This document shows, one piece after another, positions 8,437 to 18,807 of a DNA stretch of 64,000 bases (its first letter is position 1; each line of letters begins with the position of its first letter). Location: contig CAVTXI010000012.1 of the NCBI GenBank assembly GCA_963738615.1, positions 1,674,001-1,738,000 on the forward strand, read 5' to 3'. A model generated the notes under the pieces. That model was not told the origin of the DNA and searched no databases. It saw nothing but the letters and a program-made list of their open reading frames with translations. The stretch comes from CAVTWY01 sp963738615 (GTDB taxonomy: Bacteria > Pseudomonadota > Gammaproteobacteria > Burkholderiales > Burkholderiaceae_C). A program made the position numbers and the translations under genes.

Positions 8437-9153
8437 ATGAGCGAAGCACCGATCAAGACCACGTGGACGACCGTCTCCACTTCAGGCGCCACGATGGACG
8501 CCTACGTCGCAACGCCGCCCGCCGGCAAGGGGCCGGGCCTGTTGCTGCTGCAAGAGATCTTCGGCGTCAACGCGCACATCCGCGGCGTGGCCGAGCAATA
8601 CGCGTTGGCGGGCTTCACCGTCATCGCACCCGATCTGTTCTGGCGTCAGGGCAAGCGCATCGAGCTGGGCTACGTCGGCGACGATCGCGAGCGCGCGTTG
8701 ACGCTGATGAAGACGATCACGCGCGACGAGGTGGTGGCCGACATGAACGCGAGCCTCGCGGTGTTGAAGTCGCACGCCGCGTTCGCGGGCAAGGTCGGCG
8801 CGATCGGCTACTGCATGGGTGGGCGCCTGGCGTTCACGGCCGCGGCGCTGTGCGGGGTGGACGCCGCCGTCGCCTACTACGGCGGCGGCATCGCCGGGCA
8901 ACTCGATCTTGCGCCGCAGGTCCGCTGCCCGGTGCAGTTTCATCACGCCGAAGAAGACGCGAGCATTCCGCCCGAAGCGGTCGCGTCGATCCGCACGGCG
9001 ATGTCCGCATCGCCCGCCGCGGCGCAGGCCGAGTTCCACCACTACCCCGGCGCGCAGCACGGCTTCAACTGCTGGGCCCGCGCGATGTATCACCCGCCGA
9101 GCGCCGCGCTGGCGCTGGGCCGCAGCCTCGCGTTCTTGTCTCGGTTGTTTTGA
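8437..9153 (+). CDS. Dienelactone hydrolase family protein
   Basis: A 238-residue alpha/beta hydrolase of the dienelactone hydrolase family. The triad is Cys126 in GYCMGG, Asp174 in EEDASIP and His208 in GAQHGFN. A conserved Glu is in LLQEIFGVN near residue 40. The ATG at 8437 follows GGAGGA at the right spacing; the open frame upstream overlaps the divergent gene. The family includes carboxymethylenebutenolidase of chloroaromatic degradation, but most members are broad esterases. No other chlorocatechol or beta-ketoadipate gene is near, so a specific pathway cannot be assigned. Confidence 0.88.
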   Translation: MSEAPIKTTWTTVSTSGATMDAYVATPPAGKGPGLLLLQEIFGVNAHIRGVAEQYALAGFTVIAPDLFWRQGKRIELGYVGDDRERALTLMKTITRDEVVADMNASLAVLKSHAAFAGKVGAIGYCMGGRLAFTAAALCGVDAAVAYYGGGIAGQLDLAPQVRCPVQFHHAEEDASIPPEAVASIRTAMSASPAAAQAEFHHYPGAQHGFNCWARAMYHPPSAALALGRSLAFLSRLF

Positions 9154-9161
9154 TCGACAGC

Positions 9162-11020
9162 ATGACGAACGTCGATCGTCGGGCTCGCGGCTCGGGTCGC
9201 AACGATCGTTGCAGGCCTCGTCGCAGCCGCGGGTTGTGCGCTGTTGCCCGACGGTCGTTCTGGCGGTCACGAAGCTGCCCCCGGCGCATCGATCAGCGCG
9301 CAGACTCCCGCCGCCGCGGCCGACGACACCCGCGCGCTGCACGACCTGTTCGATCGCCACTGGGCCTGGGTCGAGCAGACCGACCCCGAGTGGAGCACCT
9401 ACCGCGGCGACCACCGCTTCGGCGATCGGCTGTCCGACGTCAGCACTGCTGCACGTGCGCGACGCGACGCCGACGAGCGCCGCTGGCTCGAGCAGGCACT
9501 GGCGCTGTCGACACGCGGGCTCTCGGCGCAGGATCGCGTGTCGCTCGACATCTTCATCCGCGACCGGCGCAACGCCGTCGAACTGCAACCCTTCGCCGGC
9601 TGGCGCGCGATGAAGATCGCGGCGCTGGGCGGTGTGCAGTCCGATTTCTCGGACCTGATGCAGGTGACACCGGTGTCTGATCGACTGCAGGTTGATCAGC
9701 TTCTGGCGCGCTACGCGGCGTTCGCCGAGCACATCGACGACCAGATCGTGCACATGCGCGAAGGCATCGCGCTGGGTTGGGTGCCGTCGAAGAGCGTGCT
9801 GGGCCGTGCGCTGAAGCAGATCGACGGACAGATCGCACCCGTGGCCGACAAAGGCCCGTTCTTCGAACCGTTCACGCGCCTGCCCACGTCGATCACGCGC
9901 AGCGAACGACAGCCAGTGGCAAGGCGAAGCGCGCGCCGCGATCGAGCGTCACGTGGTGCCGGCGATGGTGAAGCTGCGCCGCTTCATCAGCAGTGAGTTG
10001 ATCGCGAAAGCGCCCGACGACGGTTCGCTGATGCGCTATCCGGACGGTGCCAAGGTCTACGCCGCGCTCGCCGCGTTTCACGCAAGCACGACGATGACGC
10101 CCGATCAGATCCACGCCACGGGCCTGCGCGAGTTGCAGCGCCTGCGCAAGCAGATGGAAGACGTGATGCGCGAGGCCGGCTTCAACGGCAGCTTCGATCG
10201 CTTCGTGAAGTGGCTCGACGACGAGAAGCGCTTCGGCTACACCAGCGCCGACGCGCTGCTCGCGCACTACCGCGACATCGGCAAGCGCGCCGACGCCGCG
10301 CTGCCGGCGTTGTTTGCCGAACTGCCGCGTGCGCCGTGGGGCGTGCAGCCGATGCCCGATCACTTCGGCCCCGAACACGCCGAGTACTACCAGAGCCCGA
10401 GCGACGACACCACGCGCGCGGGCACCTTCTTCGCCAATGCAGCGGGCTGGCGCAAGAAGCGGCGCTGGCATGCCGAAACGCTGGTCGCGCACGAAGCCGT
10501 GCCAGGCCACCACCTGCAGACCGCGCGTGCGATCGAGTTGAAGGACCTGCCCGCGTTCCGGCGCCACGGCTGGCACACGGCGTACGGCGAAGGCTGGGCG
10601 CTGTACGCCGAAACGCTCGGCCTCGACATGGGCCTGTACCGCGACCCGTACTCGCGCTTCGGCCACCTGCAATGGCAAGCCTTCCGCGCCGCGCGCCTGG
10701 TGGTCGACACCGGAATCCACACCCAGGGTTGGAGCCGCGACAAGAGCATCGCGTTCATGGTCGAGCGCACGGGTGTCGACCGCGCCTTCGTCACATCGGA
10801 GGTCGATCGCTACACGTCGGACCCCGGCCAGGCGCTGGCCTACATGATCGGCAAGCTCGAGATCGACGACCTGCGCGACCGCGCGAAGAAGACGCTGGGG
10901 CCGGCCTTCGACCTGCGGCGGTTCCACAACGCCGTGGTCGATCAGGGGCCGATGCCGCTGGGCACGCTCAGGCAAGTGATCGACGTGTGGATCGAGCAGG
11001 AGAAGCAGCGGTCGAGGTAG
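9162..11020 (+). CDS. DUF885-family protein, probable zinc-dependent peptidase-like lipoprotein (frame interrupted)
   Basis: A DUF885 protein of about 600 residues in two frames. The first part runs to about 9908. The second continues from there, because QWQGEARAAIERHVVPAM reads on in the next frame after one extra C near 9911. The zinc-binding signature HEAVPGHH and EGWALYAETLG are in the second part. The amino end reads as a lipoprotein signal (TIVAGLVAAAGCALLP) in the first frame. No good start lies in that frame, and the ATG at 9162 is one frame off, so a second indel near 9165-9190 is likely. The family is exported, and its members are thought to be metallopeptidases. Confidence 0.8.
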
Positions 11021-11048
11021 CGATTGGTCGTTGGCTAAGGCGGCGACC

Positions 11049-12017
11049 CTAATCCGGCTTCACGTTCCCTGCCTTCACCACCTCGGCCCAACGCGGAATC
11101 TCGCGCGCGATGAGTTCGGCGAAAGCCTTCGGTGTGGTCGGCGTGGCAACCGCACCTTCGACCGAGAGTTGTTGCTGCACATCGGGCGATGCCAGCGCCT
11201 TGTTGATCTCGGCGTTGAGCCGTTCGATGCGTTCGGCCGGCGTGCCGGCGGGTGCAACCACGCCGTACCACTGGTCGGCTTCGAAGCCCGCGAAGCCGCT
11301 TTCGGCGACGGTCGGAACGTCGGGCAGTGCGTCGATGCGCCGGCTGCTGGACACCGCCAGCGCGCGCAGCCGGCCGCTCTTCACGTGCGCAAGCAGCGCA
11401 GGCGCGCCGGTGAAGATGGCGTCGACCTGGCCCGCGATCACGTCCTGCACCGCGGGCGCGGCGCCGCGGTACGGCACGTGCGTGACGAAGATCGTCGCGC
11501 GCAGCTTCAGCAACTCGAACGTGATGTGCGCGGCGCTGCCATTACCGCCCGACGAATAGGCCAACCGCCCGGGGTTGCGACGCGCATGCTCGACGAACGC
11601 GGCCAGCGTGGTGATCGAGGCCGTGGCGGGCACCACCAGCACGTTGGGTACGCGCGCCACCCACGCCACAGGCGCGAAGCTCTTCACGGGGTCGTAGGCC
11701 AGCTTCGGGTACAGCGAAGGGTTGATCGCGAGCGTGCCGATGTGGCCCATCAGCAGCGTCGCCCCGTCGGGCTCGGCCCGCGCGACTTCAGCCGCGCCGA
11801 TCGAGCCGCCCGCGCCGGGCTTGTTGTCGACGATCACGTTGACGCCCAGTGCCTGCTGGAGCTTGGGCGCCAGCGCACGCGCCAGGATGTCGGTGCTGCC
11901 GCCGGGGGTGAACGGCACCACCAGGCGGATGTTGCGTGCGGTTTGTGCGCGAGCCAGCGGGTGCAACAGCAGCAGTGCGCCGGCGCAGGTGCGTCGAAGA
12001 AGGTGGCGGCGGTTCAT
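11049..12017 (-). CDS. Bug/TctC-family periplasmic solute receptor
   Basis: A 322-residue receptor with a signal peptide (MNRRHLLRRTCAGALLLLHPLARA) and the family motifs IRLVVPFTPGGSTDILAR, NKPGAGGSIGAAEVARA and PDVPTVAESG. The ATG at 12017 was chosen because it gives a complete signal peptide. No membrane partner lies nearby. It is convergent with the DUF885 gene and divergent from a small membrane-protein gene. The ligand is unknown, likely a carboxylic acid. A short GT-rich run (tgtgtgtgtgtg) sits directly upstream of the start and may affect spacing of the promoter. Confidence 0.88.
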   Translation of the reverse strand: MNRRHLLRRTCAGALLLLHPLARAQTARNIRLVVPFTPGGSTDILARALAPKLQQALGVNVIVDNKPGAGGSIGAAEVARAEPDGATLLMGHIGTLAINPSLYPKLAYDPVKSFAPVAWVARVPNVLVVPATASITTLAAFVEHARRNPGRLAYSSGGNGSAAHITFELLKLRATIFVTHVPYRGAAPAVQDVIAGQVDAIFTGAPALLAHVKSGRLRALAVSSSRRIDALPDVPTVAESGFAGFEADQWYGVVAPAGTPAERIERLNAEINKALASPDVQQQLSVEGAVATPTTPKAFAELIAREIPRWAEVVKAGNVKPD

Positions 12018-12136
12018 GGGTGTGTGTGTGTGTATGCGCGAATGCGTGGCAAGCATCCCTATCTCGCAGGTAATCGACACCACGACCTCCAGCTCGCAGA
12101 CTGATCGCATCATCATCCACAAGCGAAAGGTCAGCG

Positions 12137-12556
12137 ATGTCATCACGACTTCATCCCACACCCCTGCTGCGCCGCGCGCTCGGTGTCGACGCCGCCATGG
12201 GCGTTCCGTCGACCGTGCTCGGGTTGGTGGCCCCCGCGACGATGGCACAGTGGCTTGGCCTGCCCGCCATGCTGCTGGCGGGCACCAGCGTACTGCTCGT
12301 CGGCTTCACGGCCGTGCTGATCATGCTGTTTCGCTCGCAGACGATGTCGACCGTGCTGGTCCGCGGGGTGATCGCCTTCAACGCGGCATGGGTGCTGGCC
12401 TCGGTCGCGCTGGCGGCGTCGGGGCTTTTGCAGCCCACGGTGTGGGGCGCAGCGTTTCTCGGGCTCAACGCTTTGCTGCCGGGCGTGCTTGGGATCCTCG
12501 AATGGAAAGGGCTGCGTGCATCGTCGGTCACCGGTCAACCACTCGCGCGGGCCTGA
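12137..12556 (+). CDS. Small four-helix integral membrane protein
   Basis: A 139-residue protein with four hydrophobic segments (about residues 25-40, 43-64, 76-98 and 102-120) and a short basic amino terminus. I do not recognise a named family with confidence; it resembles small uncharacterised Proteobacterial membrane proteins. It ends 22 bases before the XRE regulator and is in the same direction, so the two may be expressed together. Function unknown. Confidence 0.7.
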   Translation: MSSRLHPTPLLRRALGVDAAMGVPSTVLGLVAPATMAQWLGLPAMLLAGTSVLLVGFTAVLIMLFRSQTMSTVLVRGVIAFNAAWVLASVALAASGLLQPTVWGAAFLGLNALLPGVLGILEWKGLRASSVTGQPLARA

Positions 12557-12577
12557 CGCCCTGTATCGTTCGAGCCG

Positions 12578-13408
12578 ATGAACGGCTCTACTGTCCGCAC
12601 GGGCGCCAGGGAATCGACGATGACGCTCGGCGAGCGGCTGCGCGCCTGGCGTGCACGCCGTGGCTCGAGCCAGATGGCGCTGGCCCTCGCGGCCGACGTG
12701 TCGCCGCGGCACCTCAGCTTCGTGGAGACCGGCCGGTCGAAGGCCAGCGTTGATCTGGTGTTGCAGTTGGCGAAGGCGTTGAATCTGGGCCTGCGTGACT
12801 GCAATGAACTGCTGCTTGCAGCGGGCTTCGCACCGCGCTTCCCCGAAACCGCCTTCGACGCCGACGCCATGACCAGTGTGCGTGCCGCCGTGCAGCGGTT
12901 GCTGGGCGCACACGAACCCTATCCCGGCGTGGCGCTGGATCGCTACTGGAATGTGGTGCACGGCAACCGCGCCGCCACGCGCATGCTGGCGTTGCTGCCC
13001 GAATCGCTGAAGGTGCCGCGCGTGAACATGATTCGTGCGGCGCTGCACCCCGAGGGTTTCGCGGCGATGACCGAGAACCTCGAGGCGTGGGCCGGTCACT
13101 TGGTCGAGGCCTTGGAGCGACTGGCCGATGCATCGCTCGACCCCGGCCTTGCGGCGCTCCGGGACGAAGTGCGCGGGTACCCGAACCTGCGGCCCCTGAA
13201 CCTGCGTCAGGAAACACCCCAGGCACAGCCCCGCGGCCATGCCCTGGTGCTGCCCTGCGTGATGCACATCGGCGGTCAGCGGCTCTCGCTGATCAGCACC
13301 AAGCTTGCGTTCAGCACCGCGCTGGACGTGACGCTGTCAGAGTTGGTGGTCGAGCTGTTCTATCCCAACGACGAAGCGACCGAGAAGGTCATGCGGCACG
13401 GCGCTTGA
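12578..13408 (+). CDS. XRE-family transcriptional regulator with MmyB-like ligand-binding domain
   Basis: A 276-residue regulator. The Cro/C1-type helix-turn-helix spans residues 17-72 (GERLRAWRARRGSSQMALAL ... SFVETGRSKAS). The carboxy half has the MmyB-like PAS-type domain, seen in LDRYWNVVHGNRAATRML and in the end segment LSELVVELFYPNDEATE. Such regulators often control a neighbouring short-chain dehydrogenase or membrane gene and respond to small hydrophobic ligands. The likely start is the ATG at 12578 or the internal ATG 14 codons later (MTLGERL), which aligns better with relatives. The 3' end overlaps the convergent helicase gene by 20 bases. Confidence 0.85.
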   Translation: MNGSTVRTGARESTMTLGERLRAWRARRGSSQMALALAADVSPRHLSFVETGRSKASVDLVLQLAKALNLGLRDCNELLLAAGFAPRFPETAFDADAMTSVRAAVQRLLGAHEPYPGVALDRYWNVVHGNRAATRMLALLPESLKVPRVNMIRAALHPEGFAAMTENLEAWAGHLVEALERLADASLDPGLAALRDEVRGYPNLRPLNLRQETPQAQPRGHALVLPCVMHIGGQRLSLISTKLAFSTALDVTLSELVVELFYPNDEATEKVMRHGA

Positions 13409-15036
13409 ACGGGCCCGAAGGCGCGCCTGCATTGCGCGCGTGTGCTGGCGCATGTGTCGGGCGTGCATAGCCACCCGCTGGCGCGCGTCGATCACCACGT
13501 GTGGGTTCGCCGCGGAATGGCTCACCACGTCCTGGCTCACCGCGGAAGGGTGCATTCCCACCATGCGCACCGTGCGCACCGCGACCTGGCATCGGTGCAC
13601 CGTACCCGCCGCCACCATCGCGGCGAACAAAACGTTCACGCTCGCGCTCTTTGCGCGTGGGCGCCACGCGCTTCGGCGGCGTGGGCTCGAGGCCCGGCAC
13701 CACCGCGGCGGTGATGCGCTGCTGCGTGTAGTGCTCGATGTCGCCGATCTTGCGGCGGTCGCGATGCTCGACGAGCGTCAGCGCCAAGCCGTCGCGGCCG
13801 GCGCGGCCGGTGCGGCCGATGCGGTGCACGTAGTCCTCGGTCTTCATCGGCAGGCCGAAGTTGAAGACGTGGGTGATCGTGGGCACGTCGATGCCGCGTG
13901 CCGCGACGTCGGTGGCGATCAGGAACTGGATGCGGCCGTGGCGCAGCAGGCCCAGGCGCACGTTGCGAATGCGTTGGCTGAGCGCGCCGTGCAGCGCGGC
14001 GGCGTCGAAACCCGCATCGATCAGGTCTTGCGCCAGGCCGTCGCATTCGATTTGCGTGCTGACGAAAACGATGGCCTGGTCGATCGTGGTGTCGCGCATC
14101 AGGTGGTCGAGCAGCTTGCGCTTGTGCTGCGAGTTGTCGGCCCAGTACAGCACCTGCTTGATGTTGGCGTGACGTTCCTGCGGGGTGTCGATCGTCACGC
14201 GTTGCGGCTCGCGCATCACGCGCCGCGCCAGGCCCTGAATGCGCGCTTCGAAGGTGGCGCTGAACATCATGGTCTGACGGCGTTGCATCGTCAGCTGGTT
14301 GATCTCGGCCAGGTCGTCGGAGAAGCCCAGGTCGAGCATGCGGTCGGCCTCGTCGACGATGAGGAACTGCACCGCTTCGCACTTGATCTGCCCGCCGCGT
14401 TGAAGGTCGAGCAGACGGCCCGGCGTGGCAACGACGATCGTCGCGTTCTGCAGGCGCTCGATCTGCTGGCGATACGGCAGGCCGCCGATCACGGTGGCGA
14501 CGCGTACGCCGCGCATGTGACGCGCGAGGTCGATGGCGTCATGCGCCACCTGCTGCGCGAGTTCACGCGTGGGGCACAGCACCAGCGCGCCGGGCGTGGC
14601 AGTTTTGAAGTTACGCGGGTCCAGCGGGTTCTTGCGCTTGGGCAATTTCGGCGGGGCTTTGCCGGCGGCAAGCGCTTCATCGACAGCACGTTGGTGCTCG
14701 GCTTGCGCCTGCGCTTCCTGCGCGCGAAGCTGCGTGTGCAGTGTGTGCAGCACGGGCAGCAGGTAGGCCGCGGTTTTGCCGCTTCCGGTCTGGCTGGACA
14801 CCATCAGGTCGTTGAACTGCGCCGCGTCGTGCAGCGGCTTCATCGCCAGAGGGAATGGTCTTGGCCTGCACCGGCGTGGGCTGCGTGAAGCCCAGGTCAC
14901 GCACGGCTTGCAGCAGCGATTCGTCCAAGCCGAAGGCGGCGAAGAGGTCTGGCTGTTCCGGTGCCGACTGGGCCGACGCATCGAGCTGCACGGGCAGCTC
15001 ATCACCAACGAAATTCGGATCGAGTTCTTTGCTCAT
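13389..15036 (-). CDS. rhlE: DEAD-box ATP-dependent RNA helicase, RhlE-like (one frameshift)
   Basis: An RNA helicase of about 549 residues. The amino end (MSKELDPNFVGDELPV, then the Q-motif FGLDESLLQAVRDLGFTQPTPVQ) is read from 15036. After one extra base near 14852 the frame changes and continues with SQTGSGKT (motif I), PTREL (Ia), VDEAD (DEAD box), SAT (III) and HRIGRTGRAG (VI). The tail is long, basic and rich in Gly, Arg and Pro, as in RhlE proteins that act on structured RNA and ribosome maturation at low temperature. The shift is probably a sequence error, because both parts are well conserved. It is convergent with the XRE gene. Confidence 0.85.
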
Positions 15037-15291
15037 GGGAATACATGCACGCGCGCGGTCGCATCGCGACGGCGCGTGCCTGGCTTTCTTCAGCGAGATG
15101 TCTTGTTGGACAAGACGGGTTGAAACGAAGCCTCAACCATCCAACAAGTTCAGCAATGACCGGCAGCCGACAAGGCCTGGGACGGGTCACGCGACGGACG
15201 ACAACGAACGAGTCGTCCTAAAGGTGTGTGGCGAGAGCACAAAAATCGCGCTTTCACGCGAAGCCTACGATTATGGCACAGGGTTTCGCCT

Positions 15292-15685
15292 GATGCTCCC
15301 GAAGACGCCGGGCGCGGTCGAGCAGGCGCTGGGCGACATCTACAAGAAGATGACGTCCGAGCAGCGCGCGAAAGCTCGCGAAGAGTTCGGCGCGGGCGAG
15401 CCCGGCTTCGGCATCTCGGCGTGCGAGTACCTGGCCTCGCGCGATATCGCACTGAGGGGCGGCGACACCTTGTCGACCGACTCGGCGCCGCACGGCGAGA
15501 AGGACTCGTCGCACGTCGTCCACTGCCACTCCGAGATGCAGACCCGCCGCGGCATCTGGAATCTCGAGAACCTGGACCTGAAGGCACTCGTCGACGCCAA
15601 GGTCTACGAGTTCGCGTTCATCTGGGCACCGCTGAAGATGATCGGCGCGACTGGGTCGCCGGCGAATCCGATGGCGATTTACTGA
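15292..15685 (+). pseudogene. 3' remnant of a cyclase-family (kynurenine formamidase-like) gene
   Basis: The frame encodes about 130 residues that match the carboxy-terminal third of the putative cyclase family (PF04199): GEPGFGISACEYLASRDIAL, then GGDT, ENLDLKALVDAKVYEFAF and a final ATGSPANPMAIY. The amino-terminal two thirds, with the metal-binding HxGTHxD motif, are absent, and the sequence upstream to the helicase gene shows no trace of them. A full member has about 250-330 residues. It is therefore a truncated gene at the edge of the rearranged gallate block. Confidence 0.65.
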
Positions 15686-15922
15686 GCGCGTATCGAGTCA
15701 GCGTACGCGCGCAGGCCCGTGGCGCTTGCGACCAGGCCTAACGCAGCGATCACGGCCATCGCGGGAGCTGCGGCGCGCATGGGGCGCGCATGGGGCGCGC
15801 GGAGCCTGCGGCGCGCGCGGGTGCGCGCGAGTTGTTCGGGACTGATCGCTCGTGGATTCGCTTGATCAAGATGTCTCTTTCGGTCTTGCTTTCGTTGGTC
15901 GCCGATGTTCTTCGGCCTGCCG

Positions 15923-16105
15923 TCAGCGCGCCTCGTTGGGCCAGTACAGCCGCATCGGGTTGTCGCCAGCCGCTTGCGTTGCAGCTCGGCCGTCGGCGCG
16001 ATGTGCGGGATGAAGTCGACCAGCAGGCCGTCGTCGGGCATGTGGTCCTTCAGGTTCGGGTGCGGCCAGTCGGTGCCCCAGAGCACACGGTCGGGGAGGT
16101 TCGAC
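15923..16105 (-). pseudogene. Truncated second copy of ligI (last 60 codons)
   Basis: The minus strand encodes the end of 2-pyrone-4,6-dicarboxylate hydrolase: DRVLWGTDWPHPNLKDHMPD followed by DGLLVDFIP and, after an indel, NPMRLYWPNE and a stop at 15923. It begins directly at the stop codon of the gallate dioxygenase gene, without a start of its own. At the nucleotide level it is almost identical to the end of the full ligI gene near 27.83-27.99 kb, with about two differences in a stretch of nearly 90 bases. It is a partial duplication or the scar of a recombination. Confidence 0.7.
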
Positions 16106-17422
16106 CTATGGCTGCGCCGTCTTCACCTGAACGTCCCAAGCCGGCGCGTCCTTCTTCCCGCCGACGCCATACAGCGCCTTCGTGTTGCGCGTCTTCTGGA
16201 AGTCCTCGAGCGTCTGGCCGCGCATCGCGGCGTAGATGTGCAGGTTCGACACGCCGACCACCGCGCCGAGCTTCTCCAGCATGAAGAAGATGACGCCGTA
16301 GTGGATCATGCCGCGCCAGTCGCGGCGCGCGCACCAGGTCGCGTTCTTCTTCGGTGAGCTCGGCCTCGTCGAACGCGCGCCTCCGGGTCGGCGAGGAAGC
16401 GCTGCGCGATGCGCCGGGCTCGATCAGGCCGTGCAGGAACTTGTTCAGCCGATAGCGCCTTCACGCTGCGCTCGAGCGTGAACGGATAGGTGCCCGGCAG
16501 CTTCTCGACGCCGCGCGAGCTGCGTGGCCATGTGCGCGCGGTAGCGCGCTGGACGTCGCCGGCCATCGGCGCGCGCGTCGCCTCGTTCTCGTAGATCGCG
16601 GTCGCGATGCCGGTCATCGACGGCAGGTAGTAGCTCTGGTGCAGCTTGCGCACTTGCGCCGACAGCGCGCCGCGCATCACCAGCCACATGATGACTTCGG
16701 CGCCTTCGAAGCCGCCGAGCTCGGCGTACTCGGCGTGCGTCATCTCGGTCAGCTGCTCCGGGTCGTTCTCGAGCAGGTCGAGGAACTGCGCGTCCCACGG
16801 CGGTGTTGTTGAAGCCCGCGCGCTCGCCGTGCACCTGGTGCGACAGGCCGCCGGTGGCGACGATCGCGACCTTCAGGTCCTCCGGGATAGCTCTCGATCG
16901 CGCGCCGCAGCGCCTGGCCGAGCTTGAAGCAGCGCCGCGCCGACGGAATCGGGAACTGCAGCACGCCGACCTGCAGCGGCACGATCGGCACCGGCCATGC
17001 CGGCGTCGTGCGGCGCACAGCATCGACAGCGGCGAGAAGCAGCCGTGGTCGAGCGGCTTGTCCTGGAAGAACGACATGTCGAACTCGTCGGCCACCAGCG
17101 ACTGCGCCGATGTGTGCGCCAGCGCCGGGATGGCCCGTCGACCGGCGGCAGGTCGCGCGCGCCGCCGCCTTCGTCGGCGACCGCGTACTGCTCGCCGATG
17201 CCGAGCGCGAACGCCGAGTAGTGATCGAAGAAGAACGACGTGACGTGGTCGTTGTAGATGAAGAACAGCACGTCGGGCTTCTTCTCGGCGAGCCAGTGCT
17301 GCACCGGCTCGAAGGCCTCGAAGATCGGCGCCCAGACCGGGTCGTCCTGCTTGTTGCGTGTCGAACGCGAAGCCGATGGTGGGCGTGTGCGAGGCGGCGA
17401 TGCCGCCGATGATGGTGGCCAA
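16106..17422 (-). CDS. galA: Gallate dioxygenase, fused LigB-LigA type (many frameshifts)
   Basis: Pieces in all three minus frames join to a gallate dioxygenase (GalA/DesB type) of about 425 residues. They are ATIIGGIAASHTPTIGFAFD with the iron-ligand His, FFIYNDHVTSFF, DHGCFSPLSML, GGLSHQVHGERAGFNNTA and EYAELGGFEGAEVIMWLVMR. The LigA-like tail follows (MIHYGVIFFMLEKLGAVVGV). The enzyme opens the gallate ring to 4-oxalomesaconate, which LigJ and LigK degrade. A TTG at 17422 preceded by AAGGAG seven bases upstream is the likely start. At least seven single-base insertions (for example near 16797, 16886, 17357) break the frame while leaving the protein intact, which points to sequence error. 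Confidence 0.82.
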
Positions 17423-17434
17423 GTCGGTCTCCTT

Positions 17435-17929
17435 GACAGCAGATTGCGCTGGGATGCTTTCAGCCGTCTCAGGGGTGGGCCGCGAGACTTGGCGCTGATC
17501 CAGTCGAACGACTCCGTGAATGTCGGCGTAGCCCGTGTGCCCGATGAGGTAAGAGGCAACTTGAAGCTCACGTCCTTCACGCTGGGGTTGTTTTTCAACG
17601 CGTGCTGCGGGGCAGGTCGACCTGACATGGCGAGCGACGGTGTCGCGGTCGCAGCATGCCGTGGCGGACGTACCAGTACGGTGCGGGTTACTGGCGCGCG
17701 ACCGATCAGGAAGTCGCATCGGGTTGATCGAGCTTCGAACTGCCTTGCCGAGCAGGCTGTTGTTGGCCAGGTGCGGCCGCCCAAGTTCTTGCCGGTGTCA
17801 TCCGTGCCGGTGTCATCGCCCTTGACGGCATTGCCTGTTCCAGCTCGCACTGCGGTGAAGTTCGAGTACGAATGGTCGTCTCGGCTGCCGAAGAGAGTTG
17901 CTCTCGCCGGCCAAGACACGCGGCGCGAT
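17435..17929 (-). other. Unassigned stretch between the tannase and gallate dioxygenase genes
   Basis: About 500 bases that should hold the last part of the tannase gene if the order is intact. One minus frame is open throughout and continues into the dioxygenase, but its protein has no motif I recognise and is rich in Arg, Ser, Thr and Pro like a shadow frame. A repeated GTGTCATC-type dipeptide run (DDTGTDDTG) occurs near 17.80 kb. Either the tannase is truncated here or the stretch is badly sequenced. Confidence 0.4.
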
Positions 17930-18784
17930 GGTCGGTCAGGCGACGACCGCGAAGACGTCGTCGCGCAGCGTGCTCTGGCCCGTGCTTGCCGATGCCGGCG
18001 GCACCGGTCTCGGCCAGGTAGGGTAGGTAGTCGGCGGCTGTTGCCGCGACGCGCCCAGGACCGACACCAGCGCGCCGCCGCCGCTGGTGCCGTTGACCAC
18101 GATGCGCTCGGCGCTGCCGCGGCATCGCCTCGTCGTTCAGCCGCAGGTAGCGGACGGCCGCCTTGGCGTCGACGACCACCGCCGGCGCCTTGCCGGCCTG
18201 CGTGCCGTCGGCGGCCACCAGCCGGCGGCTGCGCGTGCCGACGTTGACGAAGACGTAGCCAGCCTTCAGCAGGCCGCGCCGACGTTGGCTGGTGGCTGCT
18301 GTCGAAGCGTCGCGTCCGTTGGCGACGCTCGCGGCCGACGTAGCTGGCGAACCAGCCGCCGTTGTTGACCGTGCAAGTAGATCGCGGTCTTCTGGTCGTT
18401 GGCGGCGCTCTCGGGCACGAAGATGTTCATGCTCTGGTAGCCGCACTGCGGGTTGGCGATCGTGCCGGCGCCGTTGGGCCTGCTGTACGACGCCATCAGA
18501 CTGCGGCTTGGCGACGTAGCAGACCTCCTGGTACCAGCGCACCGCCACCGGCTGGCCGTCGATGGTGACGTTGAGCGTCGTGTACTGGGTCTTGTCGAAG
18601 GCCGAGCGCGCTGTCGTACACGCCGTCCCGGTAGCCGTCGTGGCCGCTGCTGGCCGAAGACGTGGCCGCGCATGGGCGGCAAGCGCAACGGCGCGTGCAC
18701 GACGTGACGCGGCCAGCGCAGCGCGCGTGGGGCTCGGGTGCGGACGGTCGTCGTGGCGCTGGCATGCAGTCGTTGTCCTTGCAT
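17930..18784 (-). CDS. Subtype-B-like tannase / alpha-beta hydrolase (frameshifted, 3' end unclear)
   Basis: Read across frames, the minus strand gives RWYQEVCYVAKP, QSMNIFVPESAAND, LLKAGYVFVNVGTR, GKAPAVVVDAKAAVRYLRLN and the nucleophile motif NGTSGGGAL. This order and wording match subtype B (Lactobacillus-type) tannases and related alpha/beta hydrolases, which cut galloyl esters to gallate. The catalytic Asp and His expected downstream were not found. The start is uncertain; the ATG at 18784 is the outer limit. The gene lies between a Bug receptor and gallate dioxygenase, so uptake, ester cleavage and ring opening of gallate are encoded in one row. Confidence 0.68.
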
Positions 18785-18807
18785 GTGGGTTGCGCGTGCG
18801 GGCTGTC

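Noticed and set aside
9900..9920. Programmed frameshift in the DUF885 gene
   Set aside because: No slippery heptamer or downstream structure, and similar single-base breaks occur in many unrelated genes here.
15679..15780. Short minus-strand peptide with a hydrophobic MRAAAPAMAVIAALGLV-like start
   Set aside because: Only about 33 codons, no ribosome binding site, and overlapping the cyclase remnant; not enough support.
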